Assembly (NCBI GenBank): GCA_959347315.1
Contig: OY365822.1
Coordinates: forward strand, 14,274,519-14,338,518
Direction: 5' to 3'
DNA: 64,000 nucleotides
Source: Bimastos eiseni
Lineage: Eukaryota > Annelida > Clitellata > Crassiclitellata > Lumbricidae
This document shows, one piece after another, positions 32,785-45,275 of the stretch (the stretch's first letter is position 1; the number at the start of each line of letters is the position of its first letter). The position numbers were made by a program, and so were the translations under genes. The notes under the pieces are model-generated. The model searched no databases, was not told the DNA's origin, and was given only the letters and a program-made list of their open reading frames with translations.

Positions 32785-32875
32785 ATATTGCATTGTATTG
32801 TATTTAAATCTCTTTGCTTATATATCGCCTCTCTCAGCGCACACCAATCGCTTCGTTATAAAAGAAATTCGTCTT
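32785..32875 (-). mobile_element. Diverged 3' tail of an L2/CR1-type LINE
   Basis: TTGCATTGTATTGTATTTAA followed by ATATCGCCTCTCTCAGCGCA matches the reverse of the family tail. Confidence 0.5.
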
Positions 32876-32939
32876 GAGAAAGGACAAAACAGGCACTTTA
32901 TTAACCCATGCAATACCTCAACAGAATAAAGTTCCTCTA

Positions 32940-34625
32940 GTATTAATTTCAGCAGCGCTATCTTTGTCCATCAATGATCACTGTTGGACAGAAAAATCGA
33001 AGCTTTCTTCAACAAGAAATTGAAACGTCAAACGGACGCTTTGCAAAAGTTGGGAACCGGGGAACCGCTACACATTCCTCCCCAAATGCAAGCGCATTTA
33101 CTGGACCATAGGGCCTTTCCTCAGAATGTGTAACTATCAACCCGTCCACTCCCAACTATGCCATACACGCGTTCCACTATTTATATAGTATCATATCAAT
33201 AGCTCCTTAAATAAAGGTGTCTAAGAGTATAATTATATTAATCAACTGTCAGCTGCGCCTTATCTTTGGCAATCAATTATTGGATTTGAAGAAAGTAGTT
33301 TTATTTACTCACTAAATAGCAGTGTCAAATGGTAAATAAGCTAAAGTAGTAATAGCAATCTTATTTATTATTGTAAATTCAATAAACACATGTACTATGC
33401 GACCTAGCGATTCGTGTGCACGACAAATCTCAAAAGAGCGTAAAATTTTAGATTTAATTAAGACTAATTTCACATCATTCATCGCACAGAAAGGGATGCA
33501 GTTTCGATTAGTCAACAAATTAATTCGTTAAAAATTCATAAATAGCCCACCACAATACTCTCTGTCGCTTATATCAATACTTGTTTATTCGATTATGTAT
33601 ATCTGAGCTCGTGGGAAGCTTCAAAAATGACAAATGAAATACAGAATTAAATATTAAACAATTATGAGTCACAGCGTCTACAATCATTGTGTAGCTAGAA
33701 CAATGAGTTCTATATAGATCGATCCTGTCCTGCAATTTCCTGGATTCATTGTTTGTTGCTTATTTAATTGTAGAATTATGTCACACAGTTGATCCTATAA
33801 TTTCACACATTAGGGATTATTTTTAGGTTGTACGGTGTGACATATCTACGTATTTTGCAAAGCCAAACTTTACAACACATTGTATCAGCGTATGTGGCGT
33901 TCTGCCGCCCGAGCGCCTGCCTAGCGCTAACGGATGTCGTTGTTGTAAAGCTGCTTACAAGCGGACAGCAAACACACTGTATTAAAATAATTCTAAATAA
34001 GACTCATAAGAGTCATGAATTAGTTGTCGTTACCGAACGGACGTTCCGAAGAAGAGCTTTATTGGAACACATGCGTTCCGAGGGTTCCATTGCATTGTGA
34101 GCAGTGGGAACACAGGATTTTGAGAGCAGTGGGAACGCGTACCCAGTTTAAACTCTGCATATTGTATGATCTTTGTTAAATCAGCAAGTCACGCATCAAT
34201 GCATTGTACGACTAACCATGATAGCGATAACAAAACTATAAATAAATCATACTAAAATTACATAATGTGATTAAAAAAACAATATTAAAAAACCTTTATT
34301 GTTTGATTCACATTGAGACATAAAAACTGTTAATGAGATAAACGATCTTTAGAAAATATAGCGCATTACATTGACGGGACAATATTTTTCAGTGGAAAGA
34401 AATGCGATTTCAAAGAAAACTTGGCGACTCACTTGGGTATCCTTTGCGGGTCGCGACCCAAAGGATGAAAATTACTGCTTTAAAGCATACACAATGAAAA
34501 TCTGTGGGGTGCCACTTTGTCACCCTTGAGCACATTTAATTATTCAAGATGGTACTCAAGATGGCATAAAAATCATATATCGACCATTTATTCGCGTATA
34601 GAACAGACAGGATAATCATTTGTCT
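32940..34625. other. Gene-free interval
   Basis: AT-rich DNA with no supported gene. A short TTCCG-rich stretch at about 34035-34135 has repeated GAGCAGTGGGAAC. Confidence 0.4.
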
Positions 34626-34700
34626 ATGTGTAGCATGTGTATACGCATATATATATATATATATCACATATATATATATATATAGCCGGTATATATATAT

Positions 34701-34774
34701 ACCGGTCGAACATTACCAATGGCGGAAATATATATATATATATATATTTCCGCCATTGGTAATGTTCGGCCGGT
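34701..34774. repeat. 74-bp near-perfect palindrome
   Basis: Bases 34707-34768 form a perfect 62-bp palindrome with no spacer: CGAACATTACCAATGGCGGA, an AT centre and the complement. Beyond one mismatch it extends with ACCGG/CCGGT to 74 bp. A smaller palindrome (CCGGTATATATATATACCGG) lies at about 34686-34705. Confidence 0.95.
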
Positions 34775-34853
34775 GCCAATCCCAAGCCTGGATAAAGGAG
34801 TAGGGCGACGCTAATGGTCTTTGTTACCACACAGTGTCGTTTAGTTGCAACAA
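34772..34853 (+). repeat. R1 repeat copy next to a palindrome
   Basis: CGGTGCCAATCCCAAGCCTG, GATAAAGGAGTAGGGCGACG, CTAATGG, and CACACAGTGTCGTTTAGTTG. Confidence 0.8.
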
Positions 34854-34904
34854 CCACTTTTTAAATTCCATCGCTGAAATTTTTACTATTGAGGCATCAG
34901 CAAT

Positions 34905-35400
34905 TCAGCATCCTTGAAAATTCGTTTAACTATATTTTGTCAGGAACAGATTTTCCACCATCGCCAACAATTATTAAGGATAACTCATAATTAAATACGT
35001 ATCCAGAGTGTTTGTTAGTTCCAGTTTAGCTAAACTGTGTGAAAACAGGGGTCATTAACGGGGCCATTCTCCTTATAATTATACGACCCATTCCAGAAAT
35101 GTTCGATAATTTAAGCGTAGAGTTCAACAAATTCATATAATCTATTAATCGTCGATTGATACATCAGACGCGACCATAATCTGCGCTATATATGTCTTCA
35201 GGATTAAGTCTACATACAGAACCTTAAAGACAAGCACCTGATTCAACCGATAAGTATGCAGTAATGTTTTTCGCTTCTTTCACGATCTGATGATAATAAT
35301 AACTACGATAATTTAAAAAAATTTATTTACGTTTAAAATTGTAACCTGGTAGGCGTCAATTCCTATGACAGTCTTTATATGAACGTCCCACAGAGCGTTC
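34905..35400. repeat. Dispersed repeat R2, copy 1
   Basis: It shares ordered blocks with 49597-50500: CAGGAACAGATTTTCCACCA, GTATCCAGAG, TAATCGTC, CTGCGCTATATATGTCTTCA, ACCTTAAAGACAAGCAC and GCCTATGACAG-like ends. Confidence 0.65.
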
Positions 35401-36060
35401 TTGCGTAGTTAACGCTCCTGCACAAAAGCTTCTCCAATGGGCTTTAAATTTGTCCCATATATGGGCAATGCATCGTTTCCATGTTGGCAGCGACGAAACG
35501 GTCTCATAACTGCCAACTCCAATTCAGTCTCAAACCCAAGTCCACCACGCCGGAAATTCCCCGTGGGGGTGGGAGCCGTGTTACGGTGGAGTGTCGTGCC
35601 ATATGGGTAGAGCATGAGTTTGGCGATTGGGGTGACTAGAGAGTTTTTTTATTCTGTTGTACAGTGAGTGACGTTTGTTGCAGAACCAAACTCGTATGAC
35701 CTCGCGGTCAAAGTTCAGCTTCTCGGTTGCGCTGTTATCTCCGAACGTGTAATTAACAACAGTAAGACACGAACTGATAAAAAAGTAATTAATTAATATA
35801 ATATTGTACACTTATTGATATTTCAATTAAGGAATTAATTATTATGATAATAAGTTTCGGTTAATTTCAAACTGACAAATAGCAAGATCGTGTAGTAACG
35901 CAGGAGCATGAAAAAGGATGTTTCATTTAAACATCTGTAAAACGCTTTTTTAAGATATTATAATATTAATCATCAGTTGCATAACGATATTGTAGTAATT
36001 TGGGTTCTTAGATCTGCGCCACAGTGTGTTTTGCATTATTCGCCCCAACTCATAGATCAT
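35401..36060. other. Gene-free interval
   Basis: No supported gene; a GC-richer stretch at about 35400-35640 codes only for shadow frames. Confidence 0.35.
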
Positions 36061-36065
36061 AGACA

Positions 36066-36680
36066 ATGTTCGATTCATCTTGGGGAGGGGTTAAGCGTAG
36101 GTCACCTGCCTCAACTATAAGGGCGTTGATATACCTTTTGTCTAGAAATCGACAGACTAAGGTCAACTTTGTCCTCGCCTGCACAACGGAGCGTGTTGAC
36201 ATGAAATCCGGGCAAGTAGATACCGAGGATTTTCCGTTCGTTTCAAAAGCTGAGGTGATTTTAGACTCCGCCGACACTAGCGAAATTTATAACAACGCGA
36301 GAGATAAAATCCTAGAGTCTATGGCTGCCTTCCAGATGCGAGGTAGTAACTGGAGACTTAGAGCGGTTCAAAAGTTATAAATCAACAAGGTAGTTTATAA
36401 ACCGCTGAAGGGTAGTTCTTACATTCCACTACCGAAATGTCTAGCGAGTAAAAAGGCTATTGTTAATATGAAGAACGAAGACGAAAGATGTTTCAAGTGG
36501 TGTGTAACGAGAGCTTTAAACCCCGTTGAGGAACATCCGGAAAGAATTACGAAAGAATTAACCAAGCAGTCTGAGGAACCTGATTGGTCCAGCATTGAAT
36601 TCCAGTCGCAGCTGATGCTAACGTGATAAGTAAGTTTGAGAGAAATAATAATATTAGTATTAATGTTTTTTGTTAGGGTC
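36066..36680 (+). pseudogene. Polinton/adintovirus-type polymerase-region fragment (N-terminal part), broken
   Basis: A frame starting near 36066 reads ESMAAFQMRGSNW, meets TAA at 36378-36380 and continues in the same frame as YKPLKGSSYIPLPKCLA, KKAIVNMKNEDERCFKW and TRALNPVEEHPERI. It then shifts frame near 36600-36615 to ISKFERNNNISINVF. I recognise this block as the region before or at the start of the PolB-type DNA polymerase in Polinton/adintovirus-type elements. It is an isolated relic 18 kb from the element at 13.4-18.2 kb; no catalytic polymerase motifs remain. Confidence 0.65.
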
Positions 36681-36751
36681 AATTGTCCCAGACAGCTCGG
36701 TTTATAACTACTAATGTCAATAAACTAAAACAAGCATAGTAATATTGTTGT

Positions 36752-37140
36752 AGGATCCCTAGCCATATCGATCTATATGGAAATGAAATAGCAGACGTTC
36801 TTGCAAAAGGGACTAGAAATATTTCAGATCAATTCAATAAATTACTTAGAATTACAAGAAATTAAATCTTTAGTAAAAAATTATGTAATTAATAAATGGG
36901 AATTTTAATAAAACTGTGAAATAAAAGACAAATTCTATAAATCTATTCAGCCAGTAGTTACCACAGATATAGAATTGATGGACTCTCGAAGGAAACGTGA
37001 AGTTCGAATTACCAGACTTGGATTAGGACATATTCTAAATAATAAGTGGTTGAAAACTATAGGAAAAAGCCCAACAGACTTATGCTCCAAATGTCCGATG
37101 ACTGAAACATTTGAGCATTTATTATTTACTTGTTAAAAAT
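36752..37140 (+). mobile_element. LINE fragment: RNase H end and C-terminal zinc-knuckle-like motif
   Basis: The reading IPSHIDLYGNEIADVLAKGT is the last RNase H motif. It is followed by RLGLGHILNN-like and CSKCPMTETFEHLLFTC. Frameshifts separate the parts. Confidence 0.7.
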
Positions 37141-37149
37141 GAAATTTCA

Positions 37150-39140
37150 AACTTACTACTAAAATATGTGCAGAAAAAAGTTGATTACAATGTTATAAAT
37201 ATATTGTCAATTAGAGATATCTGTACTGAAGTATATGACATGCTCATGATAAATAAATAATGGAAAGATTATTTAAAGATCATAGGTTAATAATATTTAA
37301 AACTACATTCTGTGAGTACGGTGTCCTCATTCTTAACTTAACTGAAGGAACTAAATATGGTTAGGGCAGTTGGATAATGGATATAGGAAAAGCCATATCA
37401 TTAACTATTTTTGGACACCAGTATTTGATTAAAACATGTAAGTTGGTTTGTATTGGTTTGTTTTGCTTTGTAATAATAATAAATGTTTGGATTAATTTTC
37501 AATACCTTGCTTAGGTTGTTATACATTGTTGAGTATTGCATGTATTGTAAATGGTGGCTTATGAATATGGATTTTGTTTTGCTTGTAATTATGATATAGA
37601 TAGTTTGACGTTAATGTTATGAAATTGCTTTGGTGCACTGTAAATGAGATAGAGAAAAACCTTAATGGTTAAAAAATATGAAATAAGAAAAGAACCGATA
37701 ATGTGGTTTCTAGTGTTTCGGTTTTCTTTCAAATATTACCTCGGTATGCGGTTATCAAATGAGAGGTGATGGCGAATACCTAGCAAGCAGACCTCGATAC
37801 CAGCTTCCTCGAGGAAATTATACATTTCCAAGAGTATATAAATGAACCTGAATTTGACGTGTGGCTAATTTAAAATGGCGAAAAAAGGGGACCTTTATTG
37901 TATTGAGAATGTTTGAAGCTATTGTCAACAGTGAAATGCGGGATATTTTGCCAAACATGTATGGGCTTACATTTGTTTAAGCATTTTCTTGTAACTTCTC
38001 GTCACATACTATTCTAGAGAGAGGGTTTTTCCTGTTGAATGTATTAACAATGACCTGCGATCCAGTTTGAAATATGAAAAGCTCAATCATTTTGCATTAA
38101 GGCATGTAAAATTGTCTGTGCACCGGAAATTAATTTTTGACTATGTTCTGTATCAGTTTGTGGAGAGAGTAAAGGGGAACTGTTTAAATAGATAGATGCA
38201 TTGGTGGGCCTTCACATGTTAGACCTTACAGTACATAACCAGTATTTGGGTATTGCTTTGCTTAATGCTTGTGTGACAAAATTATATTATTTAATTTGTT
38301 ATTGTGACGAAAAGTAATTTTTGTGCACTTGAGGTTAATCGTTATTAGATTATTAGGTGATAGTTTTTTTAGATTAGATTTTCAATGTAACTAAGGAAAG
38401 GTCCGATTGCGCTATATAATTATAGTATGATGTAGGCTCTTCGTATAGTGCATCTTTCCCCTTGATGTTATCGTCGCTTCCGTTGAAGAAGTTGGGTTTC
38501 TTGTGGTTTGCAATTTACGATTTTTATCCAGTAAAATTCCGCAATAGGCCCAAGCATCCATGGAAGGGAGCATGAAGGTAGGACCTGGACACGGGCGAGG
38601 AAGGTTTTGAACCCTATCTGGCAGTGACTTCGGCTAATCGAGAAATTAGAGAAGCTCCGGCTCGATCATTGCGCTTTCGGCCGCCATTTGCATTATGGAG
38701 GTTGTGACTGAGTAATAGTTGATCGGTCACGGGCACAAGGGTTTAGCGATAGTTAATAAGTTTTAGATGTCTTTATAGCGGCCAGTAAGTAGCTACGAAG
38801 ATTAATATGGCGCCGAAGCATTGCGAAGATTAATTGACTTTTGTGTAGTTCAATGCGTACATTTCATAGTGAGTCGCCTTGAACAATTGTATGGCATTAG
38901 TTGATTTGTTGTGACGCCTTTTCTTAAGTTAAGAGATAGAAGTGTATCTTTACATATTATTTCGTTCTGACAGGAAGTTTATGATAATTGTAATAAAGCG
39001 GCCTTTGATTTAATTGAATATCTGAAGGTGTCGTCATTATGAATAGTATAGGCCTCACTAAGTCCTGCAATTTGCCCTATGTAAAATAGCTCGTTTGTAT
39101 AGCACCGTCGTCATCTTTATCTCGTCCAATTATCGCCTAG
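37150..39140. other. Gene-free interval
   Basis: No supported gene. Part may be LTR-like (AATAAAGCGGCC at about 38992), but no second LTR or polyprotein is visible. Confidence 0.35.
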
Positions 39141-39160
39141 TTTAGCATAGAGTCTGTCGA

Positions 39161-39412
39161 ATGGAAAATAACCCTGACGGTGAAGAGGGACCCATCGTCA
39201 CCCTCTGCCCGAAGACCGCGGATGGAGGCATAGAAGATTATATGGATCTTGAAGTCACTTTCAAGATGGCTTCGAGCGAAGGTTCGAAGGCGCCAGAAGG
39301 GGTGGAAGAGGCAGCCGCCTCTTTGGACTTCTCCTTTCCTGGTGGGGAACCTCGTAAGGAGGACGGGATGCCCATGTATACCGAACTGCTTGACTGGCCG
39401 ATCATTCATTGA
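39161..39412 (+). CDS. Small acidic hypothetical ORF
   Basis: An 83-codon frame from ATG 39161 gives a Glu/Gly/Pro-rich protein (MENNPDGEEGPIVTLCPKTA start; DFSFPGGEPRKEDG near the end). No homology is recognised. Codon content looks more gene-like than its AT-rich surroundings, but the opposite strand is also open, and no promoter or splice evidence exists. It could be the start of a retroelement gag. Confidence 0.25.
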   Translation: MENNPDGEEGPIVTLCPKTADGGIEDYMDLEVTFKMASSEGSKAPEGVEEAAASLDFSFPGGEPRKEDGMPMYTELLDWPIIH

Positions 39413-39499
39413 CTTCTATAGCACCTCGATTAAATCCATTACGACAGCATGGTCGTCGTCGCAAGAAGTCCGCCACATTATTCCACTCATTGCTTAATT

Positions 39500-40675
39500 T
39501 ATAATATTATATTAATAAATTGTATGAAAGGACAGCTTGTAATTTGATGGGGAACTGGGACGGGCGTCTAGGGATGTCAAGCCTCAAGGGGCAAACGAAG
39601 CTCGAAGCCGATCAATGGATCATGCCTGAGTTTAATTGCAAACCAGAGCTGTCTTGATTATGTTTTATGGAAACTGATTGCATGAACACAAATCATGGGT
39701 GCTTATAAATATTTGTTTATCTTATTGCAAATGAAATAAAAACTCGAACCGGGTTCTTGTTTTATGAAACATTTTTCAAGTGAACTCGAGTAAAGAATCG
39801 TAAGCATTTGACTGCGCCCTTTTGCACAAGATCTGGACGCCTAGTTAAGTCACCCAGACTCTATTACCAGTAGCAGTTCCTTGCGAACACGCGCCTTCGA
39901 TGCGCTGCGATATGAACACTAGCGCTGTTTACTAGACAGTGCACCATAATTAATACTAAATATTACAGTTGAACGTATTGCAAAATTTTGAACACTAACA
40001 TTGCAGCATTGTATGCAGCATTGTACTAAATCTTGAAACAATCTAGTTTTTTAATTTGTCATTTAAACGATGAACTGCATTGGTTTCAAGTCACTTTTCT
40101 TCCACGCTCGTCGTTAAATGGTTAAGAAGAAAGGAGTATGTCACGGGAATGGTAGGCCTACATTGTATGGTCTGGATTGTGGGAAAGGGTTAAATAAATA
40201 TGTGAGTGTGAATTTCTTATGAATACACCTGAAGCTCAGAATAACACAACGAAAATGTTCAGAAACACTAATAATTTATCATGTGCAAAACATACATATC
40301 ATAATATATGTATGCATAGGGCCCGTGGTTTATGGGATCAAGCAATTTCGCGATTTTTCGCATAAATTGGCGACTTTCGCCTGGAACTTTCAGAAATTTG
40401 TAGAAAACGTTTTCAGCCTTGTATCTCATATATAATATTTTAATATTTGCGCAATCGCAATAGCATTCTACTATTGTGACTTTAATTAATCATTAATTAT
40501 TTTTTGTACTATGATTCATTTAATAAAACTATTACTAACAACAAATTTAAAATTGCTTTGTTCATTAAAGATAGATCATGTTTTTATGCATGAGCTGCAT
40601 GGATTATCAAATGATAAGAAATTAAATACATGTTGGTAAAAACACGGTGAAGGATGTAACCCAATACTTATAATA
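39500..40675. other. Gene-free interval
   Basis: AT-rich DNA, nothing recognised. Confidence 0.35.
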
Positions 40676-40745
40676 GCTCGGGGTCGCCATACATTTGGAA
40701 ATATTATTAGAGGGTCGCAGGACTAAAAAGGTTGAGAACCGCTGC
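40676..40745. mobile_element. hAT-type terminal fragment
   Basis: GGGTCGCAGGACTAAAAAGG then TTGAGAACCGCTG is a hAT-type terminus. The other end is not identified. Confidence 0.5.
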
Positions 40746-40979
40746 TATAGGGGACAATAGCTTGCTGACCGGACGATGTAATTGTTAATGACTTGGACCC
40801 GTGGTTTATGGCAGCGTAGAGAATGCCAGTTTAACGACCCGCACACAGTGTTGTGCATTCTAAATAATGAGGAAAAAATCTAGGGCTGACCAAGGGGACG
40901 CTTGCTAGATACGGAAATCTGAGGAAGTAGGCCAAATGAATTTGAAAATTGCCAAATTACTTACGTCAAAAACATATTG

Positions 40980-41040
40980 TGATGGTGACGGAGATGATGA
41001 TGATGATGATTGCGGCGACGATGATGATAATGACCACGAC
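40980..41040 (+). repeat. (GATGAT)n low-complexity tract
   Basis: GATGATGATGATGATGAT with GACGAC variants. Confidence 0.8.
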
Positions 41041-41329
41041 GATGGTGGAGTTCAAAGATGAGTGAGTATATAATCTAAATATAGCGACCCAAAATGTTCC
41101 TGCTTTTCCAATCGATATATGGGTCGACGATTATAATTGGTTGGCTGGTGCTGCATAGCTTCGCCTTACTACGTAATTGCATCCGCTTTACATTCATACA
41201 TAGGCTACTGTTGTATTGGACTTTGAGTCTTCAGACCTAAGCTTAAACATAATAAAATCCGAGAAGACGATTCAACACACTCGACAGTAAGGACATATTC
41301 TATTTATTTATTAATTTGAAGAAAATCTA

Positions 41330-41950
41330 GATACTCTACTTATTTTATTCTATTCTATTTACAGATTTATAAAGCGCCTCTCACAGTGCAATCTAATCAG
41401 AGGCGCTCCCAGTGCGAAGAACCCATCGCGAAAATAAAAGTGACAACGAGCAGAAACAGTTGTGCCACCAGATAAGATTTTAGCACGAGTCACAGCAGGA
41501 AGGTTGTTCCATAGCGAAGGGCCAACGGAGGCATAGGCATGATGCTGCTGAGTTGTAGTAGGCTAGTTCTAGACCAAGGGATTCTAGAAGGTCATAACGG
41601 TCTAAAGAACGAAGAGGACGTCGAGTGGTAGCTGAGATAGGTTGCCTGATAAGATTACAAAGGTAGCGTGGAGCTTGGCCCAACAACGCTTTGTATGTAA
41701 GAAAGAGAACTTTGAACTGAAGCCTATCAGTCAGGATAAGCCAATGAAGATGCTCACTCATAAAAGTAGATATCTGAGAAACGTAGACGACGGGCGATCA
41801 AACGAGTAGCTGCATTAAGTACCGACTGGAGCGAAGCGATGCGGAGTTTTGGAAGGCCGATGAGTAACGAGTTACAGTAGTCAATGCGGGAGCAGATGAG
41901 GGCATGAACCATGGTCGAAAAAAGGGTCGAAGACACATCCTCGGCTGGCA
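41330..41950 (-). mobile_element. L2/CR1-type LINE: RT C-terminus and 3' tail
   Basis: On the minus strand frames give SRIDYCNSLLIGLPKLRI, LQSVLNAATRLIARR, LHWLILTDRLQFKVLFLTYK and RPLRSLDRYDLL, in two frames. The tail GAGCGCCTCTGATTAGATTG...GAGGCGCTTTATAAATC ends in (TAGAA)n. It shows the origin of the similar short tails elsewhere in the window. Confidence 0.85.
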
Positions 41951-42219
41951 GGTAGTCGACGCAAATGATAGAACTTATGTATAACTTACACGCAAATGAT
42001 AAAATTTATAACTTACACGTGCATCGATGCAATTCTATGTAGAGTGGATTGTTGTATTTGTCCTCCAGTTCGCAAAAAATAAATGCCTAAAGCAAAAATT
42101 AAAAAAATTGCGAAGATTTACGAAAGAATCTGAAATATACTTTCAAATTTGGTTTAGGCCTTTACAGCCCAACGAATAGATTTATAGATCCGAAGATATA
42201 TATAGTCGCAATGAGGCAA

Positions 42220-43490
42220 TACTGAAAATAATACAAGAAGGAATAAGAAAGAGGACAGAATCAGAGATTGCAGACGTACATGTGCAAGCTGGTTTTCGAC
42301 AATGAAGAGTCACAAAAGACCAGATTACCAACTTGAAGATTATAATGCAAAAAATGAAAGATCATCAACAACCTCTCTATATGTGCTTCGTGGACTATGA
42401 GAAGGCATTCGACTCAGTGTCGTATTAAGGGTTATGGTCTACCATATTAGAAATGGAATTTCAGGGACACATAATAAAATAATATAATAACAGTTATATC
42501 GTAAGGAAGAGGCCAGAGTAAGAGTGGTGGAAACATTTTCTCAAGAGTCCCTGGTGTTTTACCAGGGACTCTTGAGAAAATGTTCCCACAGGTATGGTGA
42601 GTGAGACAGGGTTGTGTACTTTAACCATATCTTTTTAACATCCTAGCAGAGATAGTAATGAGAGAAGAACTGAACGGAATCAGAATTGACGGCAAGAGAG
42701 TGTCCAACTTGCGATATGTTGACGATATCATCATGCTTGCAAGCTCTGACGCAAAGCTCCGAGATTTGATAATTATAATAGACCGAACGTAGCCAGTAAG
42801 AAATAAAATCTTTTAATGAACATGGAAAAAGAAAAATAATGATAACAGAATTAGCACCGTGCATAATACAAATCAATTACTACACCATTGAACAAGTAAA
42901 TGCTTTCTTGTATCTTGGCTCATATCGGAGGAGGGTGACAATGGGAAAGAGATCAGATCACGCCTAGCAAAAAGGATACGGCATAGCAGCAGGACTTATA
43001 CAGATTTGGCAAAATCATGGAATACAGTTAGCAACAAAACTCCGAATAATGAGGACCCTTATATGGCCAGTGGCCATGTACAGAGTGGAAAGTTGAATGT
43101 TAAGGAAAGACGAAGCAAACAGAAAAGATGCCTTCGAAATAAAGTGTTTGAAACTTATCCCAGAGATTTTTTTGTAAGACATGAAAACAAACGATTGAGT
43201 GTTGGAAGCTGCAGGTATGGAAATAAAGGTGCTGTAAAATAAGCGAAAATGAAGTATTTTATGTATATATTATGAAGAAAGAAGAGGGAGGCATAGAGAA
43301 AGAGATAATACAAGAAACAATAGAGGGTGCAAGAGGAAAGGCAAGACCAAGACAGACTGGCTGGATAATATCAGAAAATGGATGGCCCTTTCGACAACAC
43401 AAATGATGAAGTCTACAGAGAACAGACATTAATTTAGAAGGACTGTGCATGACGCGGCCTACCATTGTACCGAAGACGGCTAAAGAATAG
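42220..43490 (+). mobile_element. Decayed non-LTR retrotransposon RT region
   Basis: Pieces in several frames: MCFVDYEKAFDSVS (RT motif), VSNLRYVDDIIMLAS (the YADD box reads YVDD), RMKDEANRKDAFEI-like and GARGKARPRQTGW near the C-terminus. Multiple stops and frameshifts. It contains a perfect 23-bp hairpin at 42533-42583. Confidence 0.75.
42533..42583. repeat. Perfect 23-bp inverted repeat within the LINE remnant
   Basis: Arms 42533-42555 and 42561-42583 (ACATTTTCTCAAGAGTCCCT and on) are fully complementary, with a 5-nt loop. Confidence 0.95.
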
Positions 43491-43763
43491 AACAGAACAA
43501 AATGATGATGTATGTACATGCTCCAATAAAATAACCAGAAATATAAAAAGACTTATTCTTTACACTTAAACTTCCATCTTTCTTTGCAATTAGTTTGTCT
43601 GAATCTCAATGTATTTCGTATCCGGCCTTCCTTACGCTTCGACTGGGCGTTATTGAATAGGCTGTTTGTCATCATTTTTACGCGTATCAGGCTAGTAGGC
43701 CTATTTACGTCCTCTCAGCTGACTATTGTGCAGGAATTATTATCGTGCTCTTAACGTCAACGA

Positions 43764-43824
43764 AACACGTCAAGCTGCGATTTGGCAATACGGCATGTAT
43801 TTCCAAATCGAAGCTTGACGTGTT
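43764..43824. repeat. Hairpin, 22-bp stem with one mismatch
   Basis: AACACGTCAAGCTGCGATTT(GG) pairs with its complement at 43803-43824 across a 17-nt loop. Size and shape resemble a miRNA precursor or a short foldback. Confidence 0.7.
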
Positions 43825-44221
43825 AAAGGTCTGATACTCAGATTTTTTTTATAAAATTAGACCAGTGGTTACTTATGGATGGTTGATCCTGTGATTTTAA
43901 AGGTTTTATGGGTGTGAAGGCCAACGCAGCGAACTCGATGAAGTTTCTAAAATGATGTTGCCAATTATATGCTTGACCGCCCCTTCTTTTCCTAGGATTG
44001 TTCTTGAGATTGACCATACATTTGGATTCAGCTAACATTTTGCCAATGAATCTCTTAGAGCTAACTCCTTAAACTTGTTCGATGCAGTTTCTTCTGGTGT
44101 ACTGATTGAATGTCCTGCTCCTGCGTAGTATCGTCCGACTTGCCTCAGATGTTATCACAGTTTTAATATCTGCTGCCCCTCCGCTCATCTTCACACTCCT
44201 AAAAATCATTCGCATTTAACG

Positions 44222-44410
44222 ATGAATTTAGTTAACTGCTCTTCTTTACTGCCACTTCTCCCAATGAATATCTGCTTAACGTTCGATATCAATATCCACG
44301 TTGACTCTCCGTCTGACACTCTTGCATCTCACCTACAGAACCTTCTGTCATCATTTGACCTCGTACAGGACGTCCACTTCCCGACTCACGTCAAGAACCA
44401 CACTCTCAAC
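44222..44410 (+). mobile_element. LINE endonuclease fragment
   Basis: The frame reads FDINIHVDSPSDTLASHLQ and LLSSFDLVQDVHFPTHVKNH, the C-terminal half of an AP-endonuclease domain of an L2/CR1-type element. It is followed by a (CCTCC)n tract at about 44425-44475. Confidence 0.75.
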
Positions 44411-44850
44411 GTTTTCGTCGCCTTCTCCTCCCTCCTCCCTCCTCCCTCCTCCCTCCTCCCTTCTCCCTCCTCGCTCCCAAGCAATAACTACATTCACTAT
44501 CATTACCACATCATGGCTGAGAGCGGGAAAGGCAGCTCAAGACAAGCAAAGCAATTACGCAACAATCTCCCAGTCACACAATTCTGTTACGGCTGCAGTC
44601 GAAACCGCAGGAAGCTGGCACACAGGTCACTGAGGTTTGTTAAAACTGAAAGGCACGATCTCAGCGAGAAAGCCATCTGATTCAGCTTTTATCTATCGCT
44701 CCTGAGGTTGGAAACTTAACTTTGTAACTCTTTTGGGCATCTCAGATGGGGCCTTCGGTAGCATAGAGACTGAACGATGGGAGACCGGAAACTAAAATAC
44801 TGAACGCCTACAAGAAAAACTAATAATGTTCACTGGAATAATAATAGTGA

Positions 44851-44855
44851 TGATA

Positions 44856-44903
<48 letters not shown>

Positions 44904-45105
44904 GACAATAATAATGACAATAATAATGAAAATAACAATAATAAGAAGAAAAAATAACAATGATAACAATAATAACAATAGTAATAACAATAACAACAAC
45001 AACAATAATGATAATGATAATAGGAAGAAGAAAAATAACAATAATAGCAATAATAAGAATAGTAATAATAATAACAACAACAACAACAACAAAAAATAAT
45101 AATAG
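44851..45105 (+). repeat. (AAT/AAC)n low-complexity tract
   Basis: AATAAT and AACAAC runs. Asn- or Leu-rich open frames on both strands are artefacts. It ends about 170 bases before the TPR-type cGAS-like gene. Confidence 0.9.
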
Positions 45106-45275
45106 TAATAATCCCGAGGGATCATATGTACCTCAGAGGAAAAAATTTTTTTTTATGATACTGATAATAATGATTATTTTACTATAATATAAATTGTAGT
45201 ACATAATTATTTCAACACCACAATTGCGCATGCGATAAAGACAATGATGATGTATTATTTGATTTTGGTGCAGCA

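Noticed and set aside
33828..34100. 90-codon frame
   Set aside because: No homology recognised and no coding signature in AT-rich DNA.
44820..45187. Poly-Leu, poly-Asn and poly-Ile frames
   Set aside because: Artefacts of the (AAT/AAC)n tract.
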